From: Prostheceraeus crozeri
Lineage: Eukaryota; Platyhelminthes; Polycladida; Euryleptidae
Assembly: GCA_907163375.1 (NCBI GenBank)
Contig: CAJQUW010015612.1
Location: forward strand, 336,213-400,212
Direction of reading: 5' to 3'
DNA length: 64,000 nt
Part shown: positions 1-12,650 of the stretch, piece after piece
Layout of the letters: every line of letters starts with the position of its first letter
How positions within the stretch are numbered: position 1 is the first letter of the stretch
Notes under the pieces: model-generated
Database searches by the model: none
What the model was told of the DNA's origin: nothing
Seen by the model: only the letters and a program-made list of their open reading frames with translations
Position numbers and translations under genes: made by a program

Positions 1-183
1 AGGTTTTAGATGGCTGGAGAGAAGAGGCTTGCGAAACCATAACATTCTTGGTCCGTTCCCAATCTCTGAGGTCTGCAGACCCGCCCAATGACTCGATGGA
101 ACGTCTCAGCATCAACCTCCAACGCTGAAACGGACACCTACTCGTCCGCCGAATTCCCGTCCAGCCTCCGACCTCGATGGATT
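1..183 (+). pseudogene. Retroelement protein C-terminus, fossil (copy 1)
   Basis: A short frame contains VLDGWREEACETITFL and further conserved-looking residues, and resembles the C-terminal segment of proteins encoded with reverse transcriptase in many animal retroelements. I could not settle the class: a LINE is possible, and a DIRS-type element is possible. It is broken and is cut by the window edge. The better preserved copy is at 5436-5849. The assignment rests on memory of the protein family, not on a search. Confidence 0.4.
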
Positions 184-561
184 TATTTTAAAACAAAAAC
201 GACAAGTGGTGGTCGATCGATTTCATGTCATTATTGAACATATTATCAGGACAAAGTTGAGTACTTGTTTGAGTACTTGTCAAGCTAAAAGAACTACTGT
301 CAATCGCGTCTAAAACCACAGAAGTTGAATACATGTTAAAAACAATACAACAGGAACTGATTTGCAATTGCCATTACTTCTAAAACTGCAGAACTCGATG
401 GATAACTTTAATTTCTTCCCTCCCCGCATAGGGGTTTTAGCTGCTTAATCCCTTACTTCTCCTATTGTAATTTGTATCTCCTCTCACTTAATATACTTAC
501 TCTATTTAAAAAACCTCCAAATAATTGATGAACTAATTGATTGTTCACGATTACCAGCATC
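1..561. repeat. Duplicated block A, left copy
   Basis: This stretch matches 5655-6220 nearly base for base in the same orientation. The match begins at the first base of the window, so the true left border of the duplication lies outside it. The first 180 or so bases carry the end of a retroelement reading frame, annotated separately; the remainder is AT-rich and non-coding. It is followed by block B, which lies in opposite orientation after the second copy of A. Confidence 0.9.
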
Positions 562-2934
562 AATTAATTGATTGAAAAGGAAATTTAATTGCAATTAAAT
601 TTTGATAATCCTGGAGTCTTAGCAATTAAAATATTTGCCGTCAATTCATCTGAGATTTGACTACGATTATGCAAAGACAAAGGAAAAATATTTTGCAATT
701 TCGCAGAAAGAACTGTGAACACGGGTTAATTCGCATATAGAGATGATGCATACACACAGAATTAGATTCATCTGCGCGCTTCGGTTTCCTAGAAAGGAAG
801 AATTGTATGTAACCTTAATATCGAAATGGCACATCACAGAATTAGACAACTTGCTCCTCCTCGAATGGATAATTCGTGTATCGCTTGCTATTGGAAATGG
901 TAAACAACAAGCTGTTAGCAGAGGAACCAGATCCAGTAAGAGATGCGTGAGTGCTGTGATATCACTTCGCACACACCGAAACACACATCGATGCCTGGCT
1001 TCGATTCAATGTATGCACTATACAGTGAGCAATGCCGAGGAGAGGATGTGAAATCATCAAGTGAACTAATTTTCGTACGCCTGCTACTTTTTTTAATAAT
1101 GGTCGGAAGGGCCAACATTATGGAGAAAACTTGTGCGCAATGATCTGAATTCTTCGAATCTGAAGGAATTTTGGCAATCGAAGCACTTTGCTGGAACTCA
1201 CATTAATTCGCAAGCGACGCACGACTTTTTCCCTATCTCTGTAAGGTATTAGGAATTCCTTTTTGCCCACTTAATAGTTTCCTCGATGAGCCGTCAATTT
1301 CGTATTAATCACACTTCTAGCAAACCGAAGCAGATATACAAAATATTTAACTCTGTGTGCATATATAACAAATACATGAATTCTGCTTCGAAATATAGAT
1401 ATATAGTGAAATTTATTTGAAATGATGACATTTACCTGAAATGCATCAATAATAATTTCACTTGTTTTTCTTTAGGACTTAAAGGTGTTTGAAATGCAGG
1501 CCTACGTGAGCATTCTAAAGCTTGTACAATTCTCGGAAAAATAATTCAAGAAAAATTTTCTGCATCACTGATGATCACGTGCTTTTTGAAGAATGTATGG
1601 AATCGCTTCAGGTCTCTTTCATTCAACCGTGAAAATTTTCCGCTGTGCTAAGCATATTTCTTTGAAATTCAAAGGAATTAACAATTGCATTGATCGCTGA
1701 GGTCAACCTGATGTCTCTTATAGCACTTAAGGCCCTCTAAGAAGCATATGATAGAAAGATAATACTAAATGATGTAAAAATTCGCAGAAGAGAATGAATA
1801 AAAGAAAAGATCTGATGATTGAAATAAGTTATCGTTGATTGCCACGCCACAAACTGAAGCTTTCCAGCCGATTTCGGCGAAGTTGACTTCGTCCTTCTGC
1901 CATTCTATGCAAGCATGTAATTTATGGTCATCGCTGGTTGGTAATGTGTTTTCTTGATGTTTTATGTGTCAAGTGTTTCTAGATTTTTCTTTCTTTTGCT
2001 CATTTTTGGGTCTTTTATGCATTTTGTGGTGATATGCTGATTTATTGCAAATTTTGTTTTAGGAAAAACCAGGATTTATCGGTTACATGAAATATGTTTA
2101 CTTTTTAAAAATCGCGGTATGACAACTGATAGCCAGTCACCGGCTTCCCAATGGTCAACAGTCATGACCTATGACATGACAAGCAACAAAGTCAAAGTTC
2201 ATTCATGAAATCAAAATCGTCTTCAACTAATAACAATAAAACACAGAATGATGGCATATATACAAATGCCTCTCAGGTTGATACACACAGATATTTACAT
2301 GAAATAGACTAAACACAGAACAGATGTATAGAGGACGTCAACTCAAATAATGCAATATTTACGTTATTGAATGTATGTGATACAAAATCACCACAATTTT
2401 ACAACCATTAAGTCCTTTGGGTTCAAAAGACGTTGAAACCTGTTCTTCTCTTCCAAAGTGTAGGAAGTTTGTTCCAGATGTTTTTGTTGTAATCTTGAGG
2501 TTTATTTTCCTTGGATCTATATGAAAACATCATAGCATGAAAAGCATCGTGAATGAAAACATTGCAACATTAAAAACATCGCAAATTTAAAAGACAGGCA
2601 ATTAAAAATAATCATATACTTATTTATATCTTTAATCGCTTCAAAAATTAATTCGACGAATTTGACTAGTTAGTCAATTTAAATTCATGTTACGTAGCCT
2701 TTAATTCGAATTCATGCCATCAACTCAATTGACATTAAATGAAATAATACAACAATTTTAATAAAATAAATTTTATAAATTTTAATAATAATTTTGATTA
2801 CAATAAATGAATAATTTTATTCAATTTGTAACTCCATCATTTCATGTAGTCATCAAATTTTGATTGAATGATTTTAAAATCTGGTTTGTATATGGTTTTC
2901 TATGGATATTGTTGATGACTTTGAAATTCGTAAG
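562..2934. repeat. Duplicated block B, left copy (inverted relative to 6221-8588)
   Basis: About 2.37 kb that matches the reverse complement of 6221-8588 along its whole length. It contains the CACAGAATTA element at 755-1357; the rest is AT-rich with no coding region I recognise. At the left border both copies read agcatcaattaatt and then diverge. At the right border the sequence runs directly into block C, whereas the other copy has 384 extra bases there. The open frames of about 100 residues in this block belong to the mobile element and are not genes. Confidence 0.9.
755..1357. mobile_element. Non-autonomous TIR element, CACAGAATTA family, 603 bp
   Basis: The ends read CACAGAATTAG and TTTAACTCTGTG, imperfect terminal inverted repeats. 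The flanks TGCATACA (747-754) and TGCATATA (1358-1365) are an 8-bp target duplication with one mismatch. The element is nearly identical to 7804-8407 (reverse orientation, inside the duplicated block) and to the independent insertion at 32044-32667. A second TIR-like stretch, CACAGAATTAGACAACTTGC, lies about 75 bases inside the left end. An 8-bp duplication suits hAT-like elements, but no transposase of this family is visible in the window. Confidence 0.8.
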
Positions 2935-3773
2935 GATAATTCTATGCCTTAATAAGATCATAGACTTGCATGTACATCTTCTTGAACTTTCAATTTACCA
3001 TGAATGTTCAGATTCATCCGACAGATATCCATGCTCTGACCATGAAAATCGTGGCTCTAATTGGATGTCCATTCATCCATAGCATTGTATGATATTGCGA
3101 TATTTTCACGCACGATATTTTTCTTTTACGATATTTTGACATACGATGTGTTTTATATCACGACGTTTTCAATGAAAGACATTTTTCTTTGTTCTGAAAT
3201 TTTGTTTGTATTTTGCTTCCTTCGTATATAACTGGTTTTTAAATTCAGGGGTACTTCTTCTCATCCTTTCCTACATATCGCTATCTCATAATGCAAAAGT
3301 GGATCAAACATAGATATTGTCACAGTAATCCGATGCTCTGTAATATTCATAGAAATAAGCTGTTTATCTGAAGTTCGCTAGAATGGAAATTGACTCAAGG
3401 TCGCGGCACATCCGGGGGAACTAAGTTGGGGCATGAAGAACCAATTAAGAGCTTCGATTTACTCATGTGACTGATTCTAACCCAATGATACAGACGTTGG
3501 CAGGTGCATCTAAGTGAAAATGCGTGCGATTTATGTGCCGTTATTGTGCATTGCATGAAGCTTAATTTCCATTCTAGAGGTTTTATTGTTGTCAATTTCT
3601 ATGGTAATATTAAAGGACTGACAGCGGAACCTAGACAATGGAGGTTCCACTGGCTGACAGTGGTTGTAGCACAAAACTAGACAGCTCGTCTCTTCTTCTG
3701 TTTGACTATAAAGGAAGCATTGGAAGATGCAACGTCAATGAAGTGGCACAATCTGCTGACATAATACCATAGA
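2935..3773. repeat. Duplicated block C, left copy
   Basis: Matches 8973-9812 in direct orientation with very few differences. It ends at 3773, inside a CACAGAATTA-family element that continues only in the other copy, so the duplication breakpoint cuts that element. Part of the block (about 3400-3600) also shares a short stretch around gttcccccgg with 50320-50345. I see no gene; the matching 66-codon frames on the minus strand exist only because the DNA is duplicated. Confidence 0.85.
3670..3773. mobile_element. CACAGAATTA-family element, left end only
   Basis: Begins CACAAAACTAGACAG, a diverged form of the family terminus, and matches the first 104 bases of the element at 9709-10237. It is cut at the right border of duplicated block C. 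Confidence 0.65.
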
Positions 3774-5115
3774 AAGCCTATCCATTCTGGCCATTGGCTA
3801 ATCAGAGAAGATCGATAGTGGATGAATATGACCCAAGGTGAGCATCATGCTCGTGCTTCCTAAGTTCATCAATTTTTAAGATTACATTAAGTTCATCAAT
3901 TGAGTTTATAATATGCTCTCCCTTAAAGTAGTTTATTTTGTCACTTGGTGGGCCTACTACCGGAGACGAAGTCTTATCGAAATGTTAGGACTCAACATCC
4001 CTATTTGGAGTAGGCATGTGTGGCGCATTGTGAGGATCTGGGACGCATTCTTGCAGCTGATAAACTTGTGCCGTTGACTGTGATTTGAATTTCAAGGATC
4101 GCTCATGTCCATGTCAATTTACGCTTCTGCCTGATTTTGCAACGCTTCTGGGTATCTGCGAAATGAACAGTCATCCACATATTTCGGCTAAACATCCATC
4201 GCCGGAACAGAATTTTGAGAATGTGGCCTCTTTTGAATGACATGATGTAAGCAACGATGACTGAGAAGTCTTATAGAAGGAATCGCAGATTATGATATAG
4301 AATTATAGAATTATTATAATTATAGAATTTATAGAATATAGAATTTAAATGATTTTCTTTTGATAAAATTCTTATTGTGTTGTTGTTCAAAAATATGCAT
4401 GCACGTGCATATATTTCATAAGAAGTCTTAATAAAATTAATTTGTAGAGCGGTGCATAAAATTAAATTGAAAATCATAATGCATAAATGAACAATGTGAA
4501 ACACATAATTGAAAACACCACAAATAAATCGTAATACATCACTCAATTGACAAAATTGTTTTATTCAAAATGAGCAGCACTGTTATTTATTTGTCGATCA
4601 ACATATAGTAAAAGAATATTTAATTCACCTATGCTGAAGAGGAGAGCTATGAGCATTACTCATTGTCAGAGTCCCTATGTCCTATTTCCCTATAATGTCA
4701 TTTCCTATATCAAGTAATTGACTGACTCAAATTCCTATCACAATAATTTTTCAAAAATTTCTCTTTTATGTGATTGTCCGAAACAATATTTCAGATTAGG
4801 TCTGCAGCATTCAGATGCAACATTCATGATTTTCATGCCTCTCTAATATTGACTGAAAGATTTATTTGACTACTCGCTAATGCGGTAGTTAGTTCTAACT
4901 GTACATTCTTTTGATTTTTCAATAATTCACAACTCCCACATACTGCCTTTGGCAAAAGGATCCGACACACGCGGGTACACCCGTCTATTATCTAGAAGTT
5001 CATTCATTATTCAACAACTATTGCAAGAAATATCAAGACCATCAGCTGCTATGTGTTCAATCTCTACTCAGCTAATGTCTTGGATTCTTTACATCATTTC
5101 TGGCAGATCTGCGTC
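3774..5115. other. AT-rich DNA, no gene recognised
   Basis: Unique, AT-rich sequence between the left copy of block C and the SINE. It includes a short AT-rich run near 4290-4340 (repeated attatagaatt). I see no splice-bounded exon, RNA gene or known element. Confidence 0.5.
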
Positions 5116-5331
5116 CAGTGGTTGCTCCAGTGGTCTCCGTGGCACAGTGGTTAAGCGCTTTGACTAACGATCCTTCGGTCCAGAGGTCGAGCCCCGAATG
5201 TCAGTGGAAGTCGTCAGGAAGGGCATCCGGACTAAAAGTACCACAACACTCCAGATTAAAGTGTGAGTGTGTCAGCACCGTCGAAGCCCCCATTATGGGG
5301 AGCAGCGACGTTAAACCATCATTCATTCATT
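5116..5331 (+). mobile_element. Full-length tRNA-derived SINE, 216 bp
   Basis: The head is tRNA-like. It has an A-box-like GTGGCACAGTGGTTAAGCGC and a B-box-like GGTCGAGCCCC. A body follows with GTCAGGAAGGGCATCCGG-type sequence, seen in SINEs of several marine animals. The tail is short ATTC repeats (CATTCATTCATT). It is flanked by a perfect 13-bp target duplication, GCAGATCTGCGTC, at 5103-5115 and 5332-5344, which defines both ends and indicates LINE-type target-primed insertion. The intact duplication suggests a recent insertion. It is the only clear copy in this window. Confidence 0.85.
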
Positions 5332-5435
5332 GCAGATCTGCGTCATCGTTAACTTTTGGGAAGAGGGTAGCATGGATTATTGAAAATTGATTGATGTGAA
5401 TTAATTGATTGCTGAGTTTTCGATTCCAAATAATC

Positions 5436-5849
5436 CCTGTCAATCCAGTTGCGGTCTGCCGACATATACCTCCCTTCTTGGAGCCGAGGCCTGCCGCTCT
5501 CGATGTCACTGTTTTATCTTCTCTCTAGACAGCTGCAATCTCGGGGTCAGCGTCTATCGCTGGTCATGCACTCGAACTGGCAGACGAGAAGAAGAAGAAA
5601 GCCCACGTGTCCGTCTTTGACGAGGCTGGTGTCACTTCAATATCCCTTCAGTTGAGGTTTTAGATGGCTGGAGAGAAGAGGCTTGCGAAACCATAACATT
5701 CTTGGTCCGTTCCCAATCTCTGAGGTCTGCAGACCCGCCCAATGACTTGATGGAACGTCTCAGCATCAACCTCCAACGCGGAAACGGACACCTACTCGTC
5801 CGCCGAATTCCCGTCCAGCCTCCGAACCTCGATGGATTATTTTAAAACA
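5436..5849 (+). pseudogene. Retroelement protein C-terminus, fossil (copy 2)
   Basis: Longer version of the remnant at 1-183. A stretch with ADIYLPSWSRGLP and downstream helical, charged sequence resembles the C-terminal part of proteins that accompany reverse transcriptase in animal retroelements. The class is unsettled (LINE or DIRS-like). It is broken, with a few breaks over about 400 bp, and no reverse-transcriptase domain remains nearby. The 3' part lies in duplicated block A. Confidence 0.45.
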
Positions 5850-6220
5850 AAAACGACAAGTGGTGGTCGATCGATTTCATGTCATTATTGAACATATTAT
5901 CAGGACAAAGTTGAGTACTTGTTTGAGTACTTGTCAAGCTAAAAGAACTACTGTCAATCGCGTCTAAAACCACAGAAGTTGAATACATGTTAAAACAATA
6001 CAACAGGAACTGATTTGCAATTGCCATTACTTCTAAAACTGCAGAACTCGATGGATAACTTTAATTTCTTCCCTCCCCGCATAGGGGTTTTAGCTGCTTA
6101 ATCCCCTACTTCTCCTATTGTAATTTGCATCTCCTCTCACTTAATATACTTACTCTATCTAAAAAAACTCCAAATAATTGATGAACTAATTGATTGTTCA
6201 GGAATACCAGCATCAATTAA
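5655..6220. repeat. Duplicated block A, right copy
   Basis: Direct copy of 1-561. To the left of 5655 this copy continues with retroelement sequence; the corresponding part of the other copy would lie before base 1. At the right border the shared sequence agcatcaattaatt is followed by the opposite end of block B, which shows that the core of one copy is inverted. Confidence 0.9.
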
Positions 6221-8588
6221 TTCAATTTCAAAGTCATCAACAATATCCATAGAAAACCATATACAAACCAGATTTTAAAATCATTCAATCAAAATTTGAT
6301 GACTACATGAAATGATGGAGTTGCAAATTGAATAAAATTATTCATTTATTGTAATCAAAATTATTATTAAAATTTATAAAATTTATTTTATTAAAATTGT
6401 TGTATTATTTCATTTAATGTCAATTGAGTTGATGGCATGAATTCGAATTAAAGGCTACGTAACATGAATTTAAAATGACTAACTAGTCAAATTCGTCGAA
6501 TTAATTTTTGAAGCGATTAAAGATATAAATAAGTATATGATTATTTTTAATTGCCTGTTTTTTAAATTTGCGATGTTTTCATTCACGATGCTTTTCATGC
6601 TATGATGTTTTCACATAGATCCAAGGAAAATAAACCTCAAGATTACAACAAAAACATCTAGAACAAACTTCCTACACTTTGGAAGAGAAGAACAGGTTTC
6701 AACGTCTTTTGAACCCAAAGGACTTAATGGTTGTAAAATTGTGGTGATTTTGTATCACATACATTCAATAACGTAAATATTGCATTATTTGAGTTGACGT
6801 CCTCTATACATCTGTTCTGTGTTTAGTCTATTTCATGTAAATATCTGTGTGTATCAACCTGAGAGGCATTTGTATATATGCCATCATTCTGTGTTTTATT
6901 GTTATTAGTTGAAGACGATTTTGATTTCATGAATGAACTTTGACTTTGTTGCTTGTCATGTCATAGGTCATGACTGTTGACCATTGGGAAGCCGGTGACT
7001 GGCTATCAGTTGTCATACCGCGATTTTTAAAAAGTAAACATATTTCATGTAACCGATAAATCCTGGTTTTTCCTAAAACAAAATTTGCAATAAATCAGCA
7101 TATCACCACAAAATGCATAAAAGACCCAAAAATGAGCAAAAGAAAGAAAAATCTAGAAACACTTGACACATAAAACATCAAGAAAACACATTACCAACCA
7201 GCGATGACCATAAATTACATGCTTGCATAAAATGGCAGAAGGACGAAGTCAACTTCACCGAAATTGGCTGGAAAGCTTCAGTTTGTGGCGTGGCAATCAA
7301 CGATAACTTATTTCAATCATCAGATCTTTTCTTTTATTCATTCTCTTCTGCGAATTTTTACATCATTTAGTATTATCTTTCTATCATATGCTTCTTAGAG
7401 GGCCTTAAGTGCTATAAGAGACATCAGGTTGACCTTAGCGATCAATGCAATTGATTTACAGGTCTTGACATTGCAATTGTTAATTCCTTTGAATTTCAAA
7501 GAAATATGCTTAGCAGAGCGGAAAATTTTCACGGTTGAATGAAAGAGACCTGAAGCGATTCCATACATTCTTGAAAAAGCACATGATCATCAGTGATGCA
7601 GAAAATTTTTCTTGAATTATTTTTCCGAGAATTGTACAAGCTTTAGAATGCTCACGTAGGCCTGCATTTCAAACACCTTTAAGTCCTAAAGAAAAACAAG
7701 CGAAGTTATTATTGATGCATTTCAGGTAAATGTCATCATTTCAAATAAATTTCACTATATATCTATATTTCGAAGCAGAATTCATGCATTTGTTATGTAT
7801 GCACACAGAATTAAATATTTTGTATATCTGCTTCGGTTTGCTAGAAGTGTGATTAATTCGAAATTGACGGCACATAGAGGAACCTATTAAGTGGGGAAAA
7901 AGAATTCTTTATACCTTACAGAGATAGGAAAAAAAGTCGTGCGTCGCTTGCGAATTAATGTGAGTTCCAACAAAGTGCTTCGATTGCCAAAATTCCTTCA
8001 GATTCGAAGAATTCAGATCATTGCGCACAAGTTTTCTCCATAATGTTGGCCCTTCCGACCATTATTAAAAAAAAGTGGCAGGCGTTCGAAAATAAGTTCA
8101 CTTGATGATTTTATATCCTCTCCTCGGCATTGCTCACTGTATAGTGCATACATTGAATCGAAGCCAGGCATCGATGTGTGTTTCGGTGTGTGCGAAGTGA
8201 TATCACAGCACTCACGCATCTCTCACTGGCTCTGGTTCCTCTGCTGACAGCTTGTTGTTTACCATTTCCAATAGCAAGCGATACACGAATGATCCATTCG
8301 AGGAGGAGCAAGTTGTCTAATTCTGTGATGTGCCTTTTCGATATTAAGGTTACATACAATTCTTCCTTTCTAGGAAACCGAAGCGCGCGGATGAATCTAA
8401 TTCTGTGTGTATGCATCATCTCTATATGCGAACTAACCCGTGTTCACAGTTCTTTCTGCGAAATTGCAAAATATTTTGCCTTTGTCTTTGCATAATCGTA
8501 GTCAAATCTCAGATGAATTGACGGCAAATATTTTAATTGCTAAGACTCCAGGATTATCAAAATTTAATTGCAATTAAATTTCCTTTTA
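6221..8588. repeat. Duplicated block B, right copy (inverted)
   Basis: Reverse complement of 562-2934, with scattered substitutions and a few short indels (for example an extra run of bases near 7450). It carries the CACAGAATTA element at 7804-8407. No gene is recognised. Confidence 0.9.
7804..8407. mobile_element. Non-autonomous TIR element, CACAGAATTA family, 604 bp
   Basis: Ends CACAGAATTA and TAATTCTGTG. A perfect 8-bp target duplication, TGTATGCA, lies at 7796-7803 and 8408-8415. This is the duplicated counterpart of 755-1357, so the insertion preceded the duplication. Confidence 0.85.
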
Positions 8589-8972
8589 ATAATAGGTATT
8601 CTATGGCCTCAGGAAGGCAAGAAAAAGTAGAAATCTGAAGCCGCGAAGCGGCTGAAGATTTCTATCTTTTTCTTGCCTGACTGAGACCATAGAATTCCTT
8701 ATCTTCTAATGTCTCCCAGCATGCTATGTATCATAGAAATTATACCATGTTATGACTGGTTCAAGAAGTCTATGGTTTGGACCATGGATCAACAGGCATT
8801 TTGAAATTTAAGTTCAGAGAAATATGATGCAATCACTAACAGATATTATTGAAAAAATGTAGACCTACAATATATCTATTGAAATTTTTTCTTACCGGGT
8901 TAAGACGTCAAGAAAAATTTTCCTGACGGCTGGCGATTGGGAAAACATAGTATACTACGACTGGAGACTTAG
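8589..8972. other. 384-bp segment present only between blocks B and C of the right copy
   Basis: This sequence separates B from C in the right copy but is absent from the left, where the blocks abut. Its first 110 bases form a near-perfect foldback (8593-8702). It may be an insertion, or it may be ancestral sequence lost from the left copy during the inversion. Confidence 0.6.
8593..8702. repeat. Foldback element, about 110 bp
   Basis: Two arms of about 50 bases, starting AATAGGTATTCTATGGCCTC on the left and ending with its near complement on the right. They meet at the GC-rich tip AGCCGCGAAGCGGCT. It looks like a palindromic MITE, with the same AT-stem, GC-tip design as 48825-48971 but a different sequence. 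Confidence 0.75.
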
Positions 8973-9812
8973 AAGATAATTCTATGCCTTAATAAGATCA
9001 TAGACTTGCATGTACATCTTCTTGAACTTTCAATTTACCATGAATGTTCAGATTCATCCGACAGATATCCATGCTCTGACCATGAAAATCGTGGCTCTAA
9101 TTGGATGTCCATTCATCCATAGCATTGTATGATATTGCGATATTTTCACGCACGATATTTTTCTTTACGACATTTTGACATACGATGTGTTTTATATCAC
9201 GACGTTTTCAATGAAAGACATTTTTCTTTGTTCTGAAATTTTGTTTGTATTTTGCTTCCTTCGTATATAACTGGTTTTTAAATTCAGGGGTACTTCTTCT
9301 CATCCTTTCCTACATATCGCTATCTCATAATGCAAAAGTGGATCAAACATAGATATTGTCACAGTAATCCGATGCTCTGTAATATTCATAGAAATAAGCT
9401 GTTTATCTGAAGTTCGCTAGAATGGAAATTGACTCAAGGTCGCGGCACATCCGGGGGAACTAAGTTGGGGCATGAAGAACCAATTAAGAGCTTCGATTTA
9501 CTCATGTGACTGATTCTAACCCAATGATACAGACGTTGGCAGGTGCATCTAAGTGAAAATGCGTGCGATTTATGTGCCGTTATTGTGCATTGCATGAAGC
9601 TTAATTTCCATTCTAGAGGTTTTATTGTTGTCAATTTCTATGGTAATATTAAAGGACTGACAGCGGAACCTAGACAATGGAGGTTCCACTGGCTGACAGT
9701 GGTTGTAGCACAAAACTAGACAGCTCGTCTCTTCTTCTGTTTGACTATAAAGGAAGCATTGGAAGATGCAACGTCAATGAAGTGGCACAATCTGCTGACA
9801 TAATACCATAGA
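8973..9812. repeat. Duplicated block C, right copy
   Basis: Direct copy of 2935-3773. It ends within the element at 9709-10237, which is complete here. Confidence 0.85.
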
Positions 9813-10237
9813 AATCGAACAATGAGCAGCCAGTTCAACATTAAACACGCCAAATTGTGCGACGTTTCAGTGACTGTTATTAACCGGATTACACACCTAA
9901 GAGACACAGTCTATGTCAAATTCTACAGACGTACAGAGAAGTTTGTGAACGTTTTTTCGTGCGCCTGCCATCATTTTCAATAATGATCAGAAAGACCAAC
10001 ATAATCAAGAAAACTTTTGATAGTAATCTGAATTCTTCGAATCTGAAGGAATCGTGGCGATCGGAGCATTTTGAAGGAATTCACAGTTATCCGCAAGCGG
10101 CGCACGACTAGTTTTCCTATCTCTGCAAGGTATTAAAAATTTCTTTTTGCCCACTTATTAAGTTCCTGCATGTGCCATCTGTTTGAATCAGTTTGCACTT
10201 CTAGCAAAGTGACACGCTTAAACAGTCTAATTCTGTG
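9709..10237. mobile_element. CACAGAATTA-family element, second subfamily, 529 bp
   Basis: Starts CACAAAACTAGACAG and ends TCTAATTCTGTG. The flanks GGTTGTAG and GGCCATAG could be a decayed 8-bp duplication (5 of 8 bases, all differences transitions). The right half is related to the 603-bp subfamily (shared tctgaattcttcgaatctga and ctatctctgcaaggtatt). The left half (ctcgtctcttcttctgtttg) is shared instead with 12519-12650. The same subfamily, reversed, hosts the pyrimidine block at 53.4 kb. Confidence 0.65.
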
Positions 10238-11907
10238 GGCCATAGACACCATTAGCTTGTCAGTGTGCTTTGTGAAGGTTCACGGTTACTATAATTTCTC
10301 TTTAAGTACAAAATCATTTTGACAAGCTATCTCACACGATATCACACAGGCTTGTGTCCTAAGCTGGAAACAGTTAGCAAAATCAATTATCCGGATAACG
10401 ATGGCACTGATATCCGGATATCTGCACATATAATAGAAAGGTCAAATGCTTCGAATTTTCGGGTCAGCGCAATGATAGGTAGGCTAATTCAATGCCCTCT
10501 GCAACCTACTACTTCGTTGTCACTAGCCTATATTATCTACTCGACTGGTAGGCCTAACCTCGCATTACAATGCATGCAGCCCTGCTATCTGATCAGAACT
10601 GTCGCAGTATTATGGTAAATATACTTCCGAAAAAATGCAATTGTACATAAAAGGTAAAGTATTTTAGCAAGCAGAGTCTGATATTCCACATTTCTAAGTG
10701 ATGCGTTAATTACTGACTTGCACGTCGCCTCATGTAGGCCCATAAGCTCTATTTGAATCATGTCTCATTATCAATATTGATAGTCCATCTTATTAATAAC
10801 ACTACAGGTGACGAAATATGCTTAATTCTATGCCCCTATAAATGGTAATATATTTAAATGCTGGTAGGTAGTGTGGGTGATATTTTTCACAATGCTAATT
10901 TGTCATTCAAAATCTGAGATACATAGGTACGTATATCTTTATATAAGGTCCTATTATAATTGTTTCAAACAACTTGTTTGTACTGAAAAATGAAGTGACT
11001 TTATATCAATCAAACACACTTGGCGTCTCAGGAAAGCTCATGTAGTGAGGCAAATTTTGTGCAAATGACAAAGCTATTCAATCCAACAGACATTATTCGT
11101 GGTCTATGATAGCCTAAATAGGCTATAGGTCGTATTTGAATATCTAAAGAGAATGAGAACTATTATGTCAATACAAGACACCAACACCCTTGATTCCCCA
11201 ACCGCACTCACAGACCTTTTTGTTGTCAAGGAGAAACATGTTTATCACTTAATTTGATTGGATACTTTGTAAATATTAGATAGATAAGTTAACCGGATGT
11301 ATGTTCAATTTTTATGTTAAAAGGTTAAGTTCCTATTTGTCTACATGAATTTTAATGATCATCTTCCTTTCTAGAGGAAAAAATATTTCAATGTTGGAAA
11401 GATGTCTACACTCAGCATTCTTCAGAAGTACTGCAGATGTACTGCAGATACTTTTCATACACGTTATGCAATGAATTTTCTTCGGTAACTTGAAACCATA
11501 GCAACAAATCCATGTATCTTCGATATACCCACTTATGCATGTAAGATTCTCCACATGATGAACAATAACATTCATTTAGTAGCTAAGAGACAGCAATTCC
11601 TTTATCAAAAAGATATACTTTCTGTATGAGCACTAATCCTACGCTTAAATATTACTGAATGTCAATCAAAAGAAAATGAAGAATTTCAGTCTCTTCGTTT
11701 ATATGTAATTGCGAAACATACGGACATACGTGTGAAGATAGATGCGCGAATGTTTTGAGATCTGCATGTGGAACTGAATTCGGATGACATTGAAGCCAAT
11801 GTTGATATCGAGAAACTGTAGCTTTAAACGGTGATGCCGTATTATATTAGTATGATATCATTTTGTACAATGGTGCACTTTTTGAAAAGTCGTCAGCACT
11901 GAGCCTG
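10238..11907. other. AT-rich DNA, no gene recognised
   Basis: No exon, RNA gene or repeat recognised. The longest frames are about 80-100 codons, without family resemblance or splice signals. Confidence 0.5.
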
Positions 11908-12072
11908 GCCACGAAATGACATAAATGATGACATAAAAAATGACACAAATTAGTTACGATCAAAGTGGTTACGATAGTTATAGGTTTCGCACTCACATAC
12001 CTACCACGGAGCTTTGTGGCCATTAGAAATTATGTTTGTTTTCTGATTGGTTGAATTATCTCATTTCGTGGC
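11908..12072. repeat. Possible MITE, 165 bp
   Basis: GCCACGAAATGA (11908-11919) and its exact complement TCATTTCGTGGC (12061-12072) bound 165 bases. No target duplication is evident, so this may be a MITE or a chance pairing. Confidence 0.35.
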
Positions 12073-12518
12073 GGCTAGAGGCGCAATTTTGTGGCAGGCT
12101 TCTTGCAATGTGGATTGGTATTTGCACTTGGGATGCATTGCTATGGATTTTTTTGATGGAAGGAAGTGTGGAAACCAGAGAACCCGCTAATCGTTGAACG
12201 ACGATTGACAGGCAAATCAGCTAACATTCGCTAATTTTTCTAATTCGCTATATTTAGCTAAATTTTTTTAAACATAATTCCAACGTGTGCCCAATCAATA
12301 TATTTAAGTTCTTATTAATTTTAATATGTAGATTGTCACCCAAAATCAGTAAAACGACAATTCTTAAGTTGTACCTCCAGTCGTCTTGCAAGTTGCAGAG
12401 CCTCAAACATCGCAAAATCCCATTTGTTTATGTAGATCTACCGGTATGTACATACATTCAAATACTCAAAATGAGATTTGTCATTTTTATGATTATGATT
12501 GCACTTTTAGGGCAGAAT

Positions 12519-12650
12519 CACAGAATTAGACAGGTCGTCTCTTCTTCTGTTTGACTAGAAATGAAACATTGGAACATGTAACGCTAATGATATGGCACAA
12601 ACTGCTGATCTACACATAGCAATCGAACAATGAGCGGCCTATCAATCATA
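12519..12650. mobile_element. CACAGAATTA-family element, left-end fragment
   Basis: Starts CACAGAATTAGACAGGTCGTC and follows the left end of 9709-10237 (ctcttcttctgtttgac, aatcgaacaatgagcggcc) for about 130 bases before similarity is lost. No right end is seen. Confidence 0.6.

Noticed and set aside
667-1143. Overlapping open frames of 66-106 codons that recur at 8013-8495 and 32057-32439
   Set aside because: They recur because the CACAGAATTA element is repeated. They occur on both strands, their ends do not agree between copies, and nothing in the peptides resembles a known protein.
5116-5190. Functional tRNA gene
   Set aside because: The B box lacks one base, the arms do not form a cloverleaf, and the body, tail and 13-bp duplication show that it is a SINE.
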